Positions 9,196 through 18,088 of a stretch of 64,000 bases of DNA are shown one piece after another (positions within the stretch are counted from its first letter, which is position 1; every line of letters starts with the position of its first letter). The stretch comes from Mycobacterium sp. DL440 (GTDB lineage: Bacteria; Actinomycetota; Actinomycetes; Mycobacteriales; Mycobacteriaceae). The notes below the pieces were generated by a model. It worked only from the letters and a program-made list of their open reading frames with translations. It searched no databases and had not been told where the DNA came from. Location of the stretch: NCBI RefSeq assembly GCF_011745145.1, contig NZ_CP050191.1, positions 1,019,991 through 1,083,990 of the forward strand, written 5' to 3'. The translations under genes were made by a program, and so were the position numbers.

Positions 9196-9345
9196 TCAGT
9201 GATCTGCATCCTGAAGCTCGTGCCGCTGCACGACTGCGATCAGCTCTTCGCGAACCGATGAGTTCGGCAGTTCGTTGATCCGCGCGTAGAGGCGGCGACG
9301 CATGTTGGCGCGCTTCTGGTTTGCGCGAAACTGTGCGAAGGACAT
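9196..9345 (-). CDS. Small basic protein of 49 residues, unknown function
   Basis: Starts MSFAQFRANQKRANMRRRLY and ends RHELQDADH. The ATG at 9345 follows a strong GAGGAG at a good distance, and a terminator lies just past the stop, so it looks like a real short gene. The first half is rich in Arg, Lys and Gln; the second half is a predicted amphipathic helix. No membrane segment or metal motif is seen. The reading frame continues upstream without a stop, but that extension lacks family character. From memory similar short proteins occur in other mycobacteria, but I cannot assign a role. A leader of up to 257 nt separates it from the FadE gene upstream. Confidence 0.65.
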   Translation of the reverse strand: MSFAQFRANQKRANMRRRLYARINELPNSSVREELIAVVQRHELQDADH

Positions 9346-9602
9346 TCTTCTCACTCCTCGAAAGTGCCCCGGATCACGGGTACTCGTTGTTTGTTGACGT
9401 CCACCCCTCAGGGATCGCCCGAGTGAAATGGACATCTCCCATGGTCCTCGCAGCGGCTGTCTAAAAGCAATTCTTAGAGTGTGAGTTTCGCTACAGCTCA
9501 ACCCGTTTCGCTGCGGAGAGGTGTGCGCTGTCACAGTCGGGTGCCGAGGTGATGCCGGTGACTGTCGCAAGGGCGCGCCCGCGACACCGTCGGCGGCGGT
9601 CG

Positions 9603-10799
9603 TCAGCGGAAGGCTGACTGCCCGGTCAGCGCCTTGCCGATGGCGAGCAGATGCATCTCGGAGGTGCCCTCGTAGGTGAGGACGGATTCCAGGTTGTTGG
9701 CGTGGCGCAGCGGTGAGTATTCGAGGGTGATTCCGCTGCCGCCCAACAGGGTTCGGCATTCCCGGGCGATGGCCAGTGCTTCGCGGACGTTGTTGAGTTT
9801 GCCCAGGCTGACCTGCTCGGGGCGGACGCCTTCGGCGTCCTTGATGCGGCCCAGGTGGATCGCCAGCAGCATCCCCTTGCCGAGCTCGATGGTCATGTTG
9901 GCCAGCTTTTCCTGGGTGAGTTGATAGCTGGTCAGCGGCTTGTCGAACACCTCGCGCGAGCCGGCGTAGTCGATCGCGGTCTCCAGGCTGTCGCGGGCCG
10001 CGCCGAGGGAGCCGAACACGATGCCGAACCGGGCTTCGTTGAGGCACGACAGCGGGGCGGACAGTCCCTCGGCCAGCGGCAGTTGCGCCGAGGCGGGCAG
10101 TCGGACGTTGTCCAGCACGAGCTCGGAGGTCACCGAGGCCCGCAGGGAGAGCTTCCGATGAATCTCGTTGGCGGTGAAGCCCGGTGTGTCGGTGGGTACC
10201 AGGAAGCCGCGGATACCGTCATCGGTCTGCGCCCACACCGTGGCCACGTCGGCGAGGTTGCCGTTGGTGATCCACATCTTGGTGCCGTTGAGCACCCAGT
10301 CGGAGCCGTCGCGGCGCCCTCGGGTGCGCATGCCGGCGGGGTTGGAACCGAAGTCGGGCTCGGTGAGGCCGAAGCAGCCGATCGCGTCACCGGCGGCCAG
10401 CCGGGGCAGCCATTCGTTCTTCTGTTCCTCCGAGCCGTAACGATAGATCGAGAACATCGACAGCGAGCCCTGGACGGAGACGAAGCTGCGGAACCCGCTG
10501 TCCCCGGCTTCCAGTTCAATGCAGGCCAGGCCATAGCTGACGGCATTGGTGCCCGCGCAGCCGTAACCGTGCAGGTGCATGCCGAGTACGCCGAGCTTGC
10601 CGAACTCCTTGGCCAGTTCCCTGGGCAGGGTGGCCGATTCGAACCATTCCCCGACGTTGGGCTTCAGCCGGGTATCGACAAATTTGCGAACCGTCGCCGC
10701 GATCTCGCGTTCGTCGTGATCGAGCAGCCGGTCGGTGTCGAACAGCTCCAACGGCCGGTAGGTGGACTTCTTGGCGGCCGGTGCGGCAGTGGCGGTCAT
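9603..10799 (-). CDS. Acyl-CoA dehydrogenase, glutaryl-CoA dehydrogenase-like (FadE)
   Basis: A 398-residue soluble FAD enzyme with the three-domain acyl-CoA dehydrogenase layout. FGLTEPDFGSNP and WITNG contact FAD and substrate; the putative catalytic base is Glu377 in LTYEGTSEMH near the C-terminus. The LHGYGCAGTNAVSYGL region and overall length resemble glutaryl-CoA dehydrogenases and mycobacterial FadE7-type proteins, which would oxidise and decarboxylate glutaryl-CoA to crotonyl-CoA in lysine or tryptophan catabolism. The substrate is inferred from family resemblance only. An Ala/Lys-rich N-terminus precedes the first helix. It is transcribed divergently from the acyltransferase gene; a TAGCCT box lies just upstream, suggesting a very short leader. 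Confidence 0.88.
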   Translation of the reverse strand: MTATAAPAAKKSTYRPLELFDTDRLLDHDEREIAATVRKFVDTRLKPNVGEWFESATLPRELAKEFGKLGVLGMHLHGYGCAGTNAVSYGLACIELEAGDSGFRSFVSVQGSLSMFSIYRYGSEEQKNEWLPRLAAGDAIGCFGLTEPDFGSNPAGMRTRGRRDGSDWVLNGTKMWITNGNLADVATVWAQTDDGIRGFLVPTDTPGFTANEIHRKLSLRASVTSELVLDNVRLPASAQLPLAEGLSAPLSCLNEARFGIVFGSLGAARDSLETAIDYAGSREVFDKPLTSYQLTQEKLANMTIELGKGMLLAIHLGRIKDAEGVRPEQVSLGKLNNVREALAIARECRTLLGGSGITLEYSPLRHANNLESVLTYEGTSEMHLLAIGKALTGQSAFR

Positions 10800-10903
10800 G
10801 ACTCAAGGCTAGATTTGCCGAGCACATATGCCTATGGCCGTTCCGTACAGCTGACGAGCGCCAGATGTCCGACAGGGCCTCCTGGACTGCCCGGCCGCCC
10901 ACC

Positions 10904-10930
10904 TTGACCACCTTTCCGGTGGCCTATGCT
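10904..10930 (+). promoter_or_regulatory. Putative promoter of the acyltransferase/SGNH gene
   Basis: TTGACC (10904-10909) and TATGCT (10925-10930) with a 15-nt spacer, shorter than the usual 16-18. It implies a leader of about 70 nt ending in the AGGGAAAG ribosome binding site before GTG 11006. Consensus match only. Confidence 0.35.
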
Positions 10931-11005
10931 CGGTGCGGCGAACGGCGTGCCCCAGGGTGTTCTCGTCGTCAGTGACCGGCGAAGACAGCCCAGGGAAAGT
11001 TCAGC

Positions 11006-13069
11006 GTGCAGGTGATTGTTGACGATCCGGTTCGCGTTCCTGTTGCCACGCGGCAGGTTCGTGATGACCTGATCGGATTGAGCGGTGTGGCCATCGTGAT
11101 GGTGGTCGTCTGCCATTTCTGGCTCGGATGGGCATCTGGCGGGGTGGATGTCCTGCTGGTCCTGTCCGGCTTCTTCGTCGGCAGTCGCGTTCTACGCGGA
11201 ATCGGTGCCGCGAGCCCCTCCGCCTTGGCCGCCGAGGCGGGCCGGGTGGCGCGTTGGGTGGTGCCGCCGTTGGTTCTCGTGCTGGTCGTGTCCGCGGTGC
11301 TGACCGTGCTCATCCAGCCGCAGACCCGATGGGAGTCATTCGCCGAGCAGACCCTGGCAGGCCTGGGCTTTTACCAGAATTGGCAGTTGCTCCAGTCGGC
11401 GAACGACTATGTGCAGGCCGGTGAGGCGGTGACGCCGCTGCACCACCTGTGGGCGGTCTCGGTGCTGGGCCAGTTCGCGCTCGCGTTCGTCGTGCTGGCC
11501 GCTGCGGTCATCGTGCTGACGTTGCGTCGCGGTGGTACCGCGCGACGCCCGATTCTGGTGGCTGTGTCCGGTATCGCGATGGCGGCGTCGCTCTACTACG
11601 CGCTCACCACGCAGTCGGACAGCCCGATGCTCGGCTACTACAGCACCGCCGCTCGGGGCTGGGAGTTGTTGGCGGGGGTGATGGCGGCGGCCGTCGTGGC
11701 CGGCCCGGTGGGCCGGATCCGGTGGCGCGGCTGGTTGCGGGCCGGTGCGACGGCAGCCGGGTTGGCGGCAATCCTGGTGTGCGGTGTGCTCACCGATCGG
11801 ACCGTGCAGTCCCCGGGCGTCTGGACGTTGATTCCGGTGGCAGCGACGCTGCTGATCATTGTCAGCGGCGTCGCGGAGACGTCGTCGAAGACGAACGAAT
11901 TCTTGCGCAGCGCTCCGTTGGTCGCGGTCGGTGCGATCGCCTATCCGCTGTACCTCTGGCACTGGCCGTTGTTGATCTTCTGGTTGGCGACCATCAACGA
12001 CGATGCCGTCGGTCCGGCCGACGGCATCGCGGTCATGCTGGTCACGGTGCTGCTGGCGGTACTCACCGCGCGGTGGGCTCAGCTGCCGTGGCGTCGTGGG
12101 GCCGGCCTGCGGATGGTGTCGGGTGCGGTCGTGGTGTTGGTCGCGGTGACGCTCGTGGCGATGTCACTCATGTGGCAGGGACATGTGGCCTTGGCCCGGG
12201 CCAGCGGCGCGGAACTGGGCATGCTCTCGATTCGTGACTATCCGGGCGCGCAGGCGCTCATCGGGAATCACCGAGTGGCAAAGCTGCCGATGCGCCCGAG
12301 CGCGCTGGAGGCCGATGACGACATTCCGCCGTCGTCGATCGACCATTGCGTCACCGGATTCACCGGTGATGAGGTCGTCACGTGCGTCTACGGAGATCCC
12401 AAGGGCGCCCACACGATTGCGTTGGCCGGCGGGTCGCACTCCGAGCACTGGCTGACCGCGCTTCATCAGATCGGACGTCAACACGGCTTCAAGGTGACCA
12501 CCTACCTGAAGTTCGGCTGTCCGCTGACCACCAAACTTGTGCCGATCATCGCCGGGTCCTTCGACAAATACCCGTCCTGTCGGACGTGGTCGGACAACGC
12601 CTTGGCGCAGATCATCGCCGACCGGCCGGACTACGTGTTCTTCACCTCGACGCGCCCGATTCTCAACGGCCCGGGCGACTACGTGCCCGATTACTACTTG
12701 GGGATCTGGGATGAGTTGTCCGCCAATGGAATTCCGATGATCGGTATGCGGGACACGCCGTGGATGATCCGTGACGGGTGGTTCTTCTCACCGGTCGACT
12801 GTCTATCCAAGGGCGGTGACGCCGAGTCTTGCGGGGTGCCGCGCGACGAAGCCCTGGCCCAGCGCAATCCCACCCTCGACCACCTGGCCGACTATCCGCT
12901 GATGAAGGTCCTCGACCTCAGCGACGCGGTGTGCCGGCCGACGATCTGCCGCGCCGTCGAGGGCAACGTGCTGGTCTACCACGATGTCCACCACCTGTCG
13001 GCGGTCTACGTGCGCACTCTCGCCACCGAGTTGGCGCGGCAGATGTCCGACGCCCTCGGTTGGTGGTAG
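11006..13069 (+). CDS. Membrane acyltransferase (acyltransferase 3) fused to an SGNH domain
   Basis: A 687-residue two-part protein. Residues 20-390 form about ten membrane helices of the acyltransferase 3 (OafA/YrhL) family, including VCHFWLGWASGGVDVLLVLSG, with the conserved His early in helix 1, and the YPLYLWHWPLL segment. Residues 430-687 form an extracytoplasmic SGNH hydrolase-like domain. Its nucleophile block reads GGSH (Ser477) instead of the usual GDSH, and the DxxH block is Asp660-Val-His-His663. Such proteins O-acylate envelope glycans or lipids. The start is GTG at 11006 with AGGGAAAG upstream. The usual family opening, PxIxGLRA, is replaced by RDDLIGLSGVA. Confidence 0.85.
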   Translation: MQVIVDDPVRVPVATRQVRDDLIGLSGVAIVMVVVCHFWLGWASGGVDVLLVLSGFFVGSRVLRGIGAASPSALAAEAGRVARWVVPPLVLVLVVSAVLTVLIQPQTRWESFAEQTLAGLGFYQNWQLLQSANDYVQAGEAVTPLHHLWAVSVLGQFALAFVVLAAAVIVLTLRRGGTARRPILVAVSGIAMAASLYYALTTQSDSPMLGYYSTAARGWELLAGVMAAAVVAGPVGRIRWRGWLRAGATAAGLAAILVCGVLTDRTVQSPGVWTLIPVAATLLIIVSGVAETSSKTNEFLRSAPLVAVGAIAYPLYLWHWPLLIFWLATINDDAVGPADGIAVMLVTVLLAVLTARWAQLPWRRGAGLRMVSGAVVVLVAVTLVAMSLMWQGHVALARASGAELGMLSIRDYPGAQALIGNHRVAKLPMRPSALEADDDIPPSSIDHCVTGFTGDEVVTCVYGDPKGAHTIALAGGSHSEHWLTALHQIGRQHGFKVTTYLKFGCPLTTKLVPIIAGSFDKYPSCRTWSDNALAQIIADRPDYVFFTSTRPILNGPGDYVPDYYLGIWDELSANGIPMIGMRDTPWMIRDGWFFSPVDCLSKGGDAESCGVPRDEALAQRNPTLDHLADYPLMKVLDLSDAVCRPTICRAVEGNVLVYHDVHHLSAVYVRTLATELARQMSDALGWW

Positions 13070-13072
13070 CCG

Positions 13073-13495
13073 TTATTCGACGATGAAGACCGGAATCTGT
13101 CGGTCGGTCTTGGTCTGGTACTCGGCGTACGGCGGGTAGGCCTCGACGGCCAGCTTCCACCAGTGCTCGCGCTCGTCGCCGGAGATTTCGCGAGCAGTCA
13201 GCGATGCGGTCTTGTCACCGTCCTGCACCGTCACGGCAGGGTTGGCCTTCACGTTGAAGTACCACGACGGGTGCTCCGGGGCGCCGCCCTTGGAGGCCAC
13301 CATCGCGTAGCGGCCGTTCTCTTCCACGCGCATCAGCGGTACGTAGCGCTTCTTGCCGGACTTGGCGCCGGTCGTCGTGAACAGCACGATGGGGCGGTCG
13401 AGCACCTCGACGCCGTCGGTGGTGCCTTGTTCCAGGATGCGTTGGGTCTGGTCGCGTACCCAGTCGGTCGGGCTCAGTTCGGCATGCTCAGTCAC
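13073..13495 (-). CDS. Ddn-like deazaflavin (F420)-dependent nitroreductase family protein
   Basis: A 140-residue split-beta-barrel protein of the DUF385/Ddn family. Characteristic stretches are LFTTTGAKSGKKRYVPLM, which binds the F420 tail phosphates, then GGAPEHPSWYFNVKANP and the C-terminal YQTKTDRQIPVFIVE. The M. tuberculosis relative Ddn reduces quinones and activates nitroimidazoles such as pretomanid with F420H2. Whether this copy can do so cannot be judged from sequence. The gene ends 3 nt from the stop of the convergent acyltransferase, leaving no room for a conventional terminator between them. Confidence 0.88.
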   Translation of the reverse strand: MTEHAELSPTDWVRDQTQRILEQGTTDGVEVLDRPIVLFTTTGAKSGKKRYVPLMRVEENGRYAMVASKGGAPEHPSWYFNVKANPAVTVQDGDKTASLTAREISGDEREHWWKLAVEAYPPYAEYQTKTDRQIPVFIVE

Positions 13496-13543
13496 GCACC
13501 CGAGAACATCGGCCGCCGCGCCTTTATTCCGTCACTGCACCGA

Positions 13544-14515
13544 TCAGCGAAGCTTCAGCACCACCTTGCCCTTGGCGCTGCGGTTTTCCAGCGACGCGAT
13601 GGCCTGAGCGGCCTGCTCGAGCGGATACACCTCGGGTTGCGGTGCGGGCACCGCGCCAGAAGCGAGCAGGGGCTGCAATTCAGCCCACTGCTCCTGCAGG
13701 TAGCCGGGATGGGAGAACGTCCAGGCGCCCCAGCCCGCGCCGACCACGTCGACGTTGTTGAGCAGCAGGCGATTGACCTTGACGGTGGGGATCTCGCCGC
13801 CGGTGAACCCGATGACCAACAACCGTCCGCCCACCGTCAGCGATCGCAGTGAGTCGGTGAAGCGGTCACCGCCGACCGGGTCGACGACGATATCCACACC
13901 GCGGCCGTCGGTGAGTTCCTTTACCGCATCACGGAACCCGTCGGCCAGCACCACATCCGATGCTCCCGCGGCCCGGGCGATCTCGGCCTTCTCCTGGGTG
14001 GACACCACCGCGATGGTGCGTGCGGCCCCCAGCGCCGGCGCCAGCCGCAGAGCCGAGGTGCCGATGCCACCCGCCGCCCCGTGCACCAGCACGGTCTCGC
14101 CCTTGGCCAACCGGCCACGGGTGCGCAAGGCGAACTGGACTGTCAGGTCGTTGAACAGGATGCCGGCGCCGGCCTCGAACGACACCGCGTCCGGCAGCGC
14201 GAACACCCGCTCGGCGGGCAGGGCGACGACTTCGGCCATGCCGCCGGAGAGCATGGTCAGGCCCAGCACGCGGTCACCGGCGCTGACGTGAGCTCCGTCG
14301 GGGGCGCTGCGGACCACGCCGGCGACCTCGGCGCCCGGGGTGAACGGAAGCTCCGGCTTGTACTGGTAGAGCCCGCGGGTGAGCAGGGCGTCCGGGAATG
14401 CGACTCCGGCGGCGTGGACATCGATCACGACTTCATCGGCACCGGAGGGTTCCTCCACCTCGGCCACCTGCACTGTGTCGGGACCGTCGAGCCGGGTGAT
14501 CTGTGCTGCACGCAT
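13544..14515 (-). CDS. NADPH:quinone oxidoreductase (zinc-free MDR family)
   Basis: A 323-residue medium-chain dehydrogenase/reductase without the zinc-binding cysteines. The nucleotide-binding motif is VHGAAGGIGTSALRLA (about residues 143-158), followed by the quinone oxidoreductase signatures VDPVGGDRF and GRLLVIGFTGGEIP. These enzymes reduce quinones or alpha,beta-unsaturated carbonyls with NADPH. The ATG at 14515 is preceded by AGAAGGAGA at ideal spacing; an upstream in-frame start at 14764 would run through the divergent gene and is rejected. It is divergent from the zinc alcohol dehydrogenase with 69 nt between them, and a palindrome lies in that gap. Confidence 0.9.
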   Translation of the reverse strand: MRAAQITRLDGPDTVQVAEVEEPSGADEVVIDVHAAGVAFPDALLTRGLYQYKPELPFTPGAEVAGVVRSAPDGAHVSAGDRVLGLTMLSGGMAEVVALPAERVFALPDAVSFEAGAGILFNDLTVQFALRTRGRLAKGETVLVHGAAGGIGTSALRLAPALGAARTIAVVSTQEKAEIARAAGASDVVLADGFRDAVKELTDGRGVDIVVDPVGGDRFTDSLRSLTVGGRLLVIGFTGGEIPTVKVNRLLLNNVDVVGAGWGAWTFSHPGYLQEQWAELQPLLASGAVPAPQPEVYPLEQAAQAIASLENRSAKGKVVLKLR

Positions 14516-14549
14516 CGGTATCTCCTTCTGGTGGGTCGCCAGCCAATTG

Positions 14550-14561
14550 TGACAGGTGTCA
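14550..14561. promoter_or_regulatory. Palindromic operator candidate TGACAGGTGTCA
   Basis: Perfect 5+2+5 palindrome in the 69-nt gap between the divergent quinone reductase and alcohol dehydrogenase genes. It sits 11 nt upstream of the TAGCAT box that serves the alcohol dehydrogenase, so a bound regulator could act on both promoters. No adjacent regulator gene is seen. Confidence 0.4.
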
Positions 14562-14584
14562 AGTTGGTGGCTTAGCATCACCGG

Positions 14585-15670
14585 ATGCTCAATGCCCGCG
14601 CCGCGGTGGTGCTCGACGCCGGAGCCGATCCACAGCTGATCGACGTGCAGATTCGGGAACCGCGCGGCGATGAAGTACTGGTCCGCATCGACGCGGTCGG
14701 CATCTGCCACACCGATGTGAGTGTGGCAGCGCGGTTTCGCAAGCTGCCGATGGTGTTCGGTCACGAGGGCGCGGGCACCGTGGTCCAGGCCGGGCCGGAC
14801 GCCGCACCCCGGATCGGCGACCAGGTCGTTCTCACCTTCTCCAGCTGCGGCAGGTGTCCCAACTGCCAGGCGGACGCCTCGGCCTACTGCGAGGGTTCCA
14901 CCGATCTCAACATGCGCGGCAACCGCGACGAGTCAGGTGCGCTGTACGCGGACGGTGCCCCCATCGGCGGCGGGTTTTTCGGCCAGTCCAGCTTCTGTAC
15001 CTATGCGATCGCCGGCAGCCGCAATGCGGTGGTGCTGCCCGAGGCGATCGATCCCGCGCTCGCCGCGCCGCTGGGCTGCAGCGTGCAGACCGGGGTGGGG
15101 TCCGTGCTCAATGTGCTTGCGCCGCAACCTGCGGATGCGCTCGTGGTGTTCGGTGCCGGCGCCGTGGGGCTCTCGGCGGTCATGGGTGCCCGCATCGCGG
15201 GCTGCCGGACCGTCATCGCGGTTGACCCGATCGCCGAACGACGGACGCTGGCAACCGAATTGGGCGCCACCGCGACGATCGACCCGACCGGCTGCGACGC
15301 CGCCGCAGCGGTGCTGGAGCTGACCGGGGGAGTGGCCGCCGCGGTCGACACCACCGCACGGCCCGATGTCCTCGCCGCAGCGGTCGGGGTGTTGCGCGAA
15401 CGCGGCACGCTGGCTCTGCTGGGCCTCGGCGCATTGACGGCCGACCTGCCCGTCGCGCTCATCATGGGCAAAGGCCTGACCGTGCGCGGGGTGGTGGAGG
15501 GCGACAGCGAACCGCACACCTTCATCCCGCGCTTGGTCGATCTGCACCGCCGTGGCGAACTTCCGATCGACAAGTTCGTGAGCCGCTACCCGTTCGCCGA
15601 CTTCGACCGGGCCTGGGTCGCCGCCAAGTCCGCTGACGTGGTGAAACCGGTGCTGATCACCGGGCGGTAG
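14585..15670 (+). CDS. Zinc-dependent (aryl-)alcohol dehydrogenase
   Basis: A 361-residue MDR alcohol dehydrogenase. Catalytic zinc ligands are Cys41 in GICHTD and His60-Glu61 in GHEGAG. The structural zinc site has the four cysteines Cys88, Cys91, Cys94 and Cys102. The NAD-binding motif is VFGAGAVGLSAV, followed by an acidic residue after the next strand (IAVDP), which favours NAD. Its length and GGGFFGQSSFCTYAI segment resemble aryl-alcohol dehydrogenases of the XylB type, which oxidise benzyl alcohols. The ATG at 14585 lies 6 nt after a TAGCAT box, a leaderless arrangement. It converges on the amine oxidase gene. Confidence 0.88.
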   Translation: MLNARAAVVLDAGADPQLIDVQIREPRGDEVLVRIDAVGICHTDVSVAARFRKLPMVFGHEGAGTVVQAGPDAAPRIGDQVVLTFSSCGRCPNCQADASAYCEGSTDLNMRGNRDESGALYADGAPIGGGFFGQSSFCTYAIAGSRNAVVLPEAIDPALAAPLGCSVQTGVGSVLNVLAPQPADALVVFGAGAVGLSAVMGARIAGCRTVIAVDPIAERRTLATELGATATIDPTGCDAAAAVLELTGGVAAAVDTTARPDVLAAAVGVLRERGTLALLGLGALTADLPVALIMGKGLTVRGVVEGDSEPHTFIPRLVDLHRRGELPIDKFVSRYPFADFDRAWVAAKSADVVKPVLITGR

Positions 15671-15688
15671 GTTCGTGAACCCTGCGCT

Positions 15689-17044
15689 TCAGTCGGCAAG
15701 CCGGCCGGCCACCTCGGCGGCCGCACGCTGACCGGACCGGACCGCCCCGTCGAGGAAACCGGTCCACTCATCCGCGGTTTCGGTGCCGGCCCAGTGGATC
15801 GCGTCCACCGGTTCCCGCAGCCACTTGCCGTACTGCGTCCACGAACCCGGCGGCACCGCCGCCGTAGGCCCGCCCGGTGCGAATTGTTCTGCGCTCCAAC
15901 AGTGATCGACGTAATCGATCGGCTGCAGGGCCGCATCGCCGAACAGGGTGGCGAACCCGGACAGGGCCTGCTCGCGGCGCTCCGTCGATGACAGCCGGTC
16001 GAAGGTGCGGGCGTCGGTGAACCCCAACAGGATGCCTGGGCCGTCCTCACCCCCGGGGCTCACGTCGAAGGTGATGAACACCGGCCCTTCATCGGACAAT
16101 GCTTCGCCCGAGCAGCCGTTGGTGCGCCAGAACGGCCGGTCATAGGCGGCGTAAGCCTTGCTGAGGTTGCCCTGCGGCCAGTTCACGGCTAGTTCGGCAT
16201 ACGGCTCGGGCAGCGCCGGGGTGAACTCGATCCCGGTCCGGTGCTGCGGCGGGATCGCCACGATCACCGCACGTGCCCGCACCACGCCGGACGGACAGGT
16301 CACCGCCACCGTGCCGTCGTCATGGCGCTCGATGCGGCCCACCGGGGCGCTGAGCACCACCCGATCTCCGAGTTCCTCGGCCATCTTGCGCGCGATCTGC
16401 TGGGTGCCCCCGGGAAACCGGTCTTGCTGGGCGCCGCCGCGGACGTCAAGCATGCGGTCCAGCCCGCCGGCGGCCTTGACGTAACGGGCGGCGTGCAGCA
16501 TCGACACCTCGTCGGGCTCGGCGCCCCAGGTAACCCTCGACATGATCGCCATCAGGTTGCGCGTCGAGGCGTTGGCGCCGGCCGAGCGCAGCCACTGCTC
16601 CAGGGTGAGTTCATCGAGTTTCTGGGCGTTCGAACTCTTCCACGGCTCATTGACCCGGATCAGCCGGCAGAGTCGTTCGAAGCGCCACTGGATGCGGGAA
16701 ACGTCGAACAGCTCCATCATCGACAGGCGCGGGATCGTGCTGCGATACGACCGCACCCGCCCGTGCCACCGGATCAGGTTCTTGCCGCGGTCGTAGGTGG
16801 GCACCGTGCGGCACCCCAGCTCGTCGGCCAGCGCCAGCACCGCGTCCTGGGTGGGACCGACGAACGTGCCGCCCAGATCGACGGGCACCCCGGCGATCGT
16901 GGTGGTCGACGAGCGTCCGCCCACCCGGTCGCGTCCCTCCAGCACCACCACGTCGTGTCCGAGCCGGACCAGGGTGCGGGCGGCGGAAAGCCCGGCGAAG
17001 CCGGCGCCCACAACGACGACGTCGGTGCTCGTTGGGATGCTCAC
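15689..17044 (-). CDS. Flavin monoamine oxidase family protein (AofH-like)
   Basis: A 451-residue FAD amine oxidase. The dinucleotide-binding motif [13 protein letters not shown] is at about residues 10-22, followed by [10 protein letters not shown], typical of the monoamine/putrescine oxidase superfamily. The C-terminal FAD-contact block [19 protein letters not shown] is also present. It oxidises primary amines to aldehydes with H2O2 release; from memory, M. tuberculosis AofH (Rv3170) is similar in length. The substrate amine is unknown. The start at 17044 is only 18 nt from the start of the divergent F420 gene, so the two promoters must overlap the opposing coding regions or be leaderless. 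Confidence 0.88.
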   Translation of the reverse strand: MSIPTSTDVVVVGAGFAGLSAARTLVRLGHDVVVLEGRDRVGGRSSTTTIAGVPVDLGGTFVGPTQDAVLALADELGCRTVPTYDRGKNLIRWHGRVRSYRSTIPRLSMMELFDVSRIQWRFERLCRLIRVNEPWKSSNAQKLDELTLEQWLRSAGANASTRNLMAIMSRVTWGAEPDEVSMLHAARYVKAAGGLDRMLDVRGGAQQDRFPGGTQQIARKMAEELGDRVVLSAPVGRIERHDDGTVAVTCPSGVVRARAVIVAIPPQHRTGIEFTPALPEPYAELAVNWPQGNLSKAYAAYDRPFWRTNGCSGEALSDEGPVFITFDVSPGGEDGPGILLGFTDARTFDRLSSTERREQALSGFATLFGDAALQPIDYVDHCWSAEQFAPGGPTAAVPPGSWTQYGKWLREPVDAIHWAGTETADEWTGFLDGAVRSGQRAAAEVAGRLAD

Positions 17045-17049
17045 GTGTC

Positions 17050-17055
17050 TAGGCT
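17050..17055 (+). promoter_or_regulatory. -10 box for a leaderless F420 oxidoreductase transcript
   Basis: TAGGCT ends 7 nt before the GTG at 17063, the spacing expected if transcription begins at the first base of the start codon. There is no room or sequence for a ribosome binding site. Confidence 0.5.
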
Positions 17056-17062
17056 CTCACGC

Positions 17063-18043
17063 GTGAAGGTGATGACAGCGTTGTTCGGTCCGCGAGACGC
17101 GATCGATCGGGCCGCGGCCCTGCGCGAGGCCGGGGCCAGTGGGGTGTTCACCTTCGAGGGGCCCCACGACGTCTTCACCCCGCTGACGCTGGCCAGCACG
17201 GTCGGGGATCTCGACCTGATGACCAATGTGGCAATTGCGTTCCCCCGCAACCCGATTCACCTGGCACATCAGGCCATCGACCACCAGATTCTGTCCGGTG
17301 GCCGGTTTACCCTGGGCCTCGGCACCCAGATCCGCACCCAGATCGAGAAGCGGTTCGGCGCCGAGTTCGACCGGCCGGTGGCCCGGATGTCCGAGTTCGT
17401 CGCGGCGTTGCGGGCGATCTTCGCGGCCTGGGAGAGCGGCGAGCGTCTGGAGTTTCGCGGCGAGTACTACCGGCACACGCTGATGACACCCACATTCACC
17501 CCTCGGGACAACCCGTACGGTCCGCCGCCGATCTATGTCGGCGCGCTGGGCCCCCGGCTGACCCGGGCCACGGCGCAGTTCGCCGACGGCCTGCTGGTCA
17601 TGCCGTTCGGGTCGAAGCGGTTCCTGCACGAGGCCACGCTGCCCGCGGTGCGGGAAGGGCTCGCCGCGGCCGAACGTGACGAGGCGGACCTGGCCATCGT
17701 CCCGGAGATCATCGTGTCGGCCGGGGACGATCACGACGCGGCGCGACGGCTGCTGGCCTTCTACGGATCAACCCCGGCCTACCGGCCCGTGCTGGAGGTG
17801 CATGGGTGGGGCGATTTGCAGCCCGAACTCAATGCGCTGTCCAAGCAGGGCCGCTGGCAGGAGATGGGTTCGCTGATCGACGACGACGTGCTGCACACCA
17901 TCGCGGCCTGCGGCAGCCCCGCCGACATCGCCGCTCATATACGGGACCGAGTGGCGGGGGTGTCGGACCGGATCTGCCTGTATCAGCCTGGTCCGATCGC
18001 CGTGGATTCGCTTGCCCAGATCGTTGACGCACTGCGCAGCTGA
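17063..18043 (+). CDS. LLM-class F420-dependent oxidoreductase
   Basis: A 326-residue luciferase-like TIM-barrel protein. Supporting segments are EGPHDVFTPL near residue 30, a strand-loop LMTNVAIAFPRNP, DHQILSGGRFTLGLGTQ, and the C-terminal half ADGLLVMPFG. It matches the length of the actinobacterial F420 branch of this fold. The reaction is a hydride transfer from or to F420; the substrate is unknown. The GTG at 17063 begins with VKVMTALFG; much longer upstream frames run antisense through the amine oxidase and are rejected. The Baeyer-Villiger monooxygenase follows after 45 nt on the same strand, so the two may form a redox pair. Confidence 0.85.
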   Translation: MKVMTALFGPRDAIDRAAALREAGASGVFTFEGPHDVFTPLTLASTVGDLDLMTNVAIAFPRNPIHLAHQAIDHQILSGGRFTLGLGTQIRTQIEKRFGAEFDRPVARMSEFVAALRAIFAAWESGERLEFRGEYYRHTLMTPTFTPRDNPYGPPPIYVGALGPRLTRATAQFADGLLVMPFGSKRFLHEATLPAVREGLAAAERDEADLAIVPEIIVSAGDDHDAARRLLAFYGSTPAYRPVLEVHGWGDLQPELNALSKQGRWQEMGSLIDDDVLHTIAACGSPADIAAHIRDRVAGVSDRICLYQPGPIAVDSLAQIVDALRS

Positions 18044-18088
18044 ACGCTTAGGGTGGGTGGTACTGAGCGGGACCAAAGGAGGTTCGCC

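Noticed and set aside
16241..17062. Upstream extension of the F420 oxidoreductase frame to 16241
   Set aside because: It is antisense to the amine oxidase; the family N-terminus begins at the GTG at 17063.
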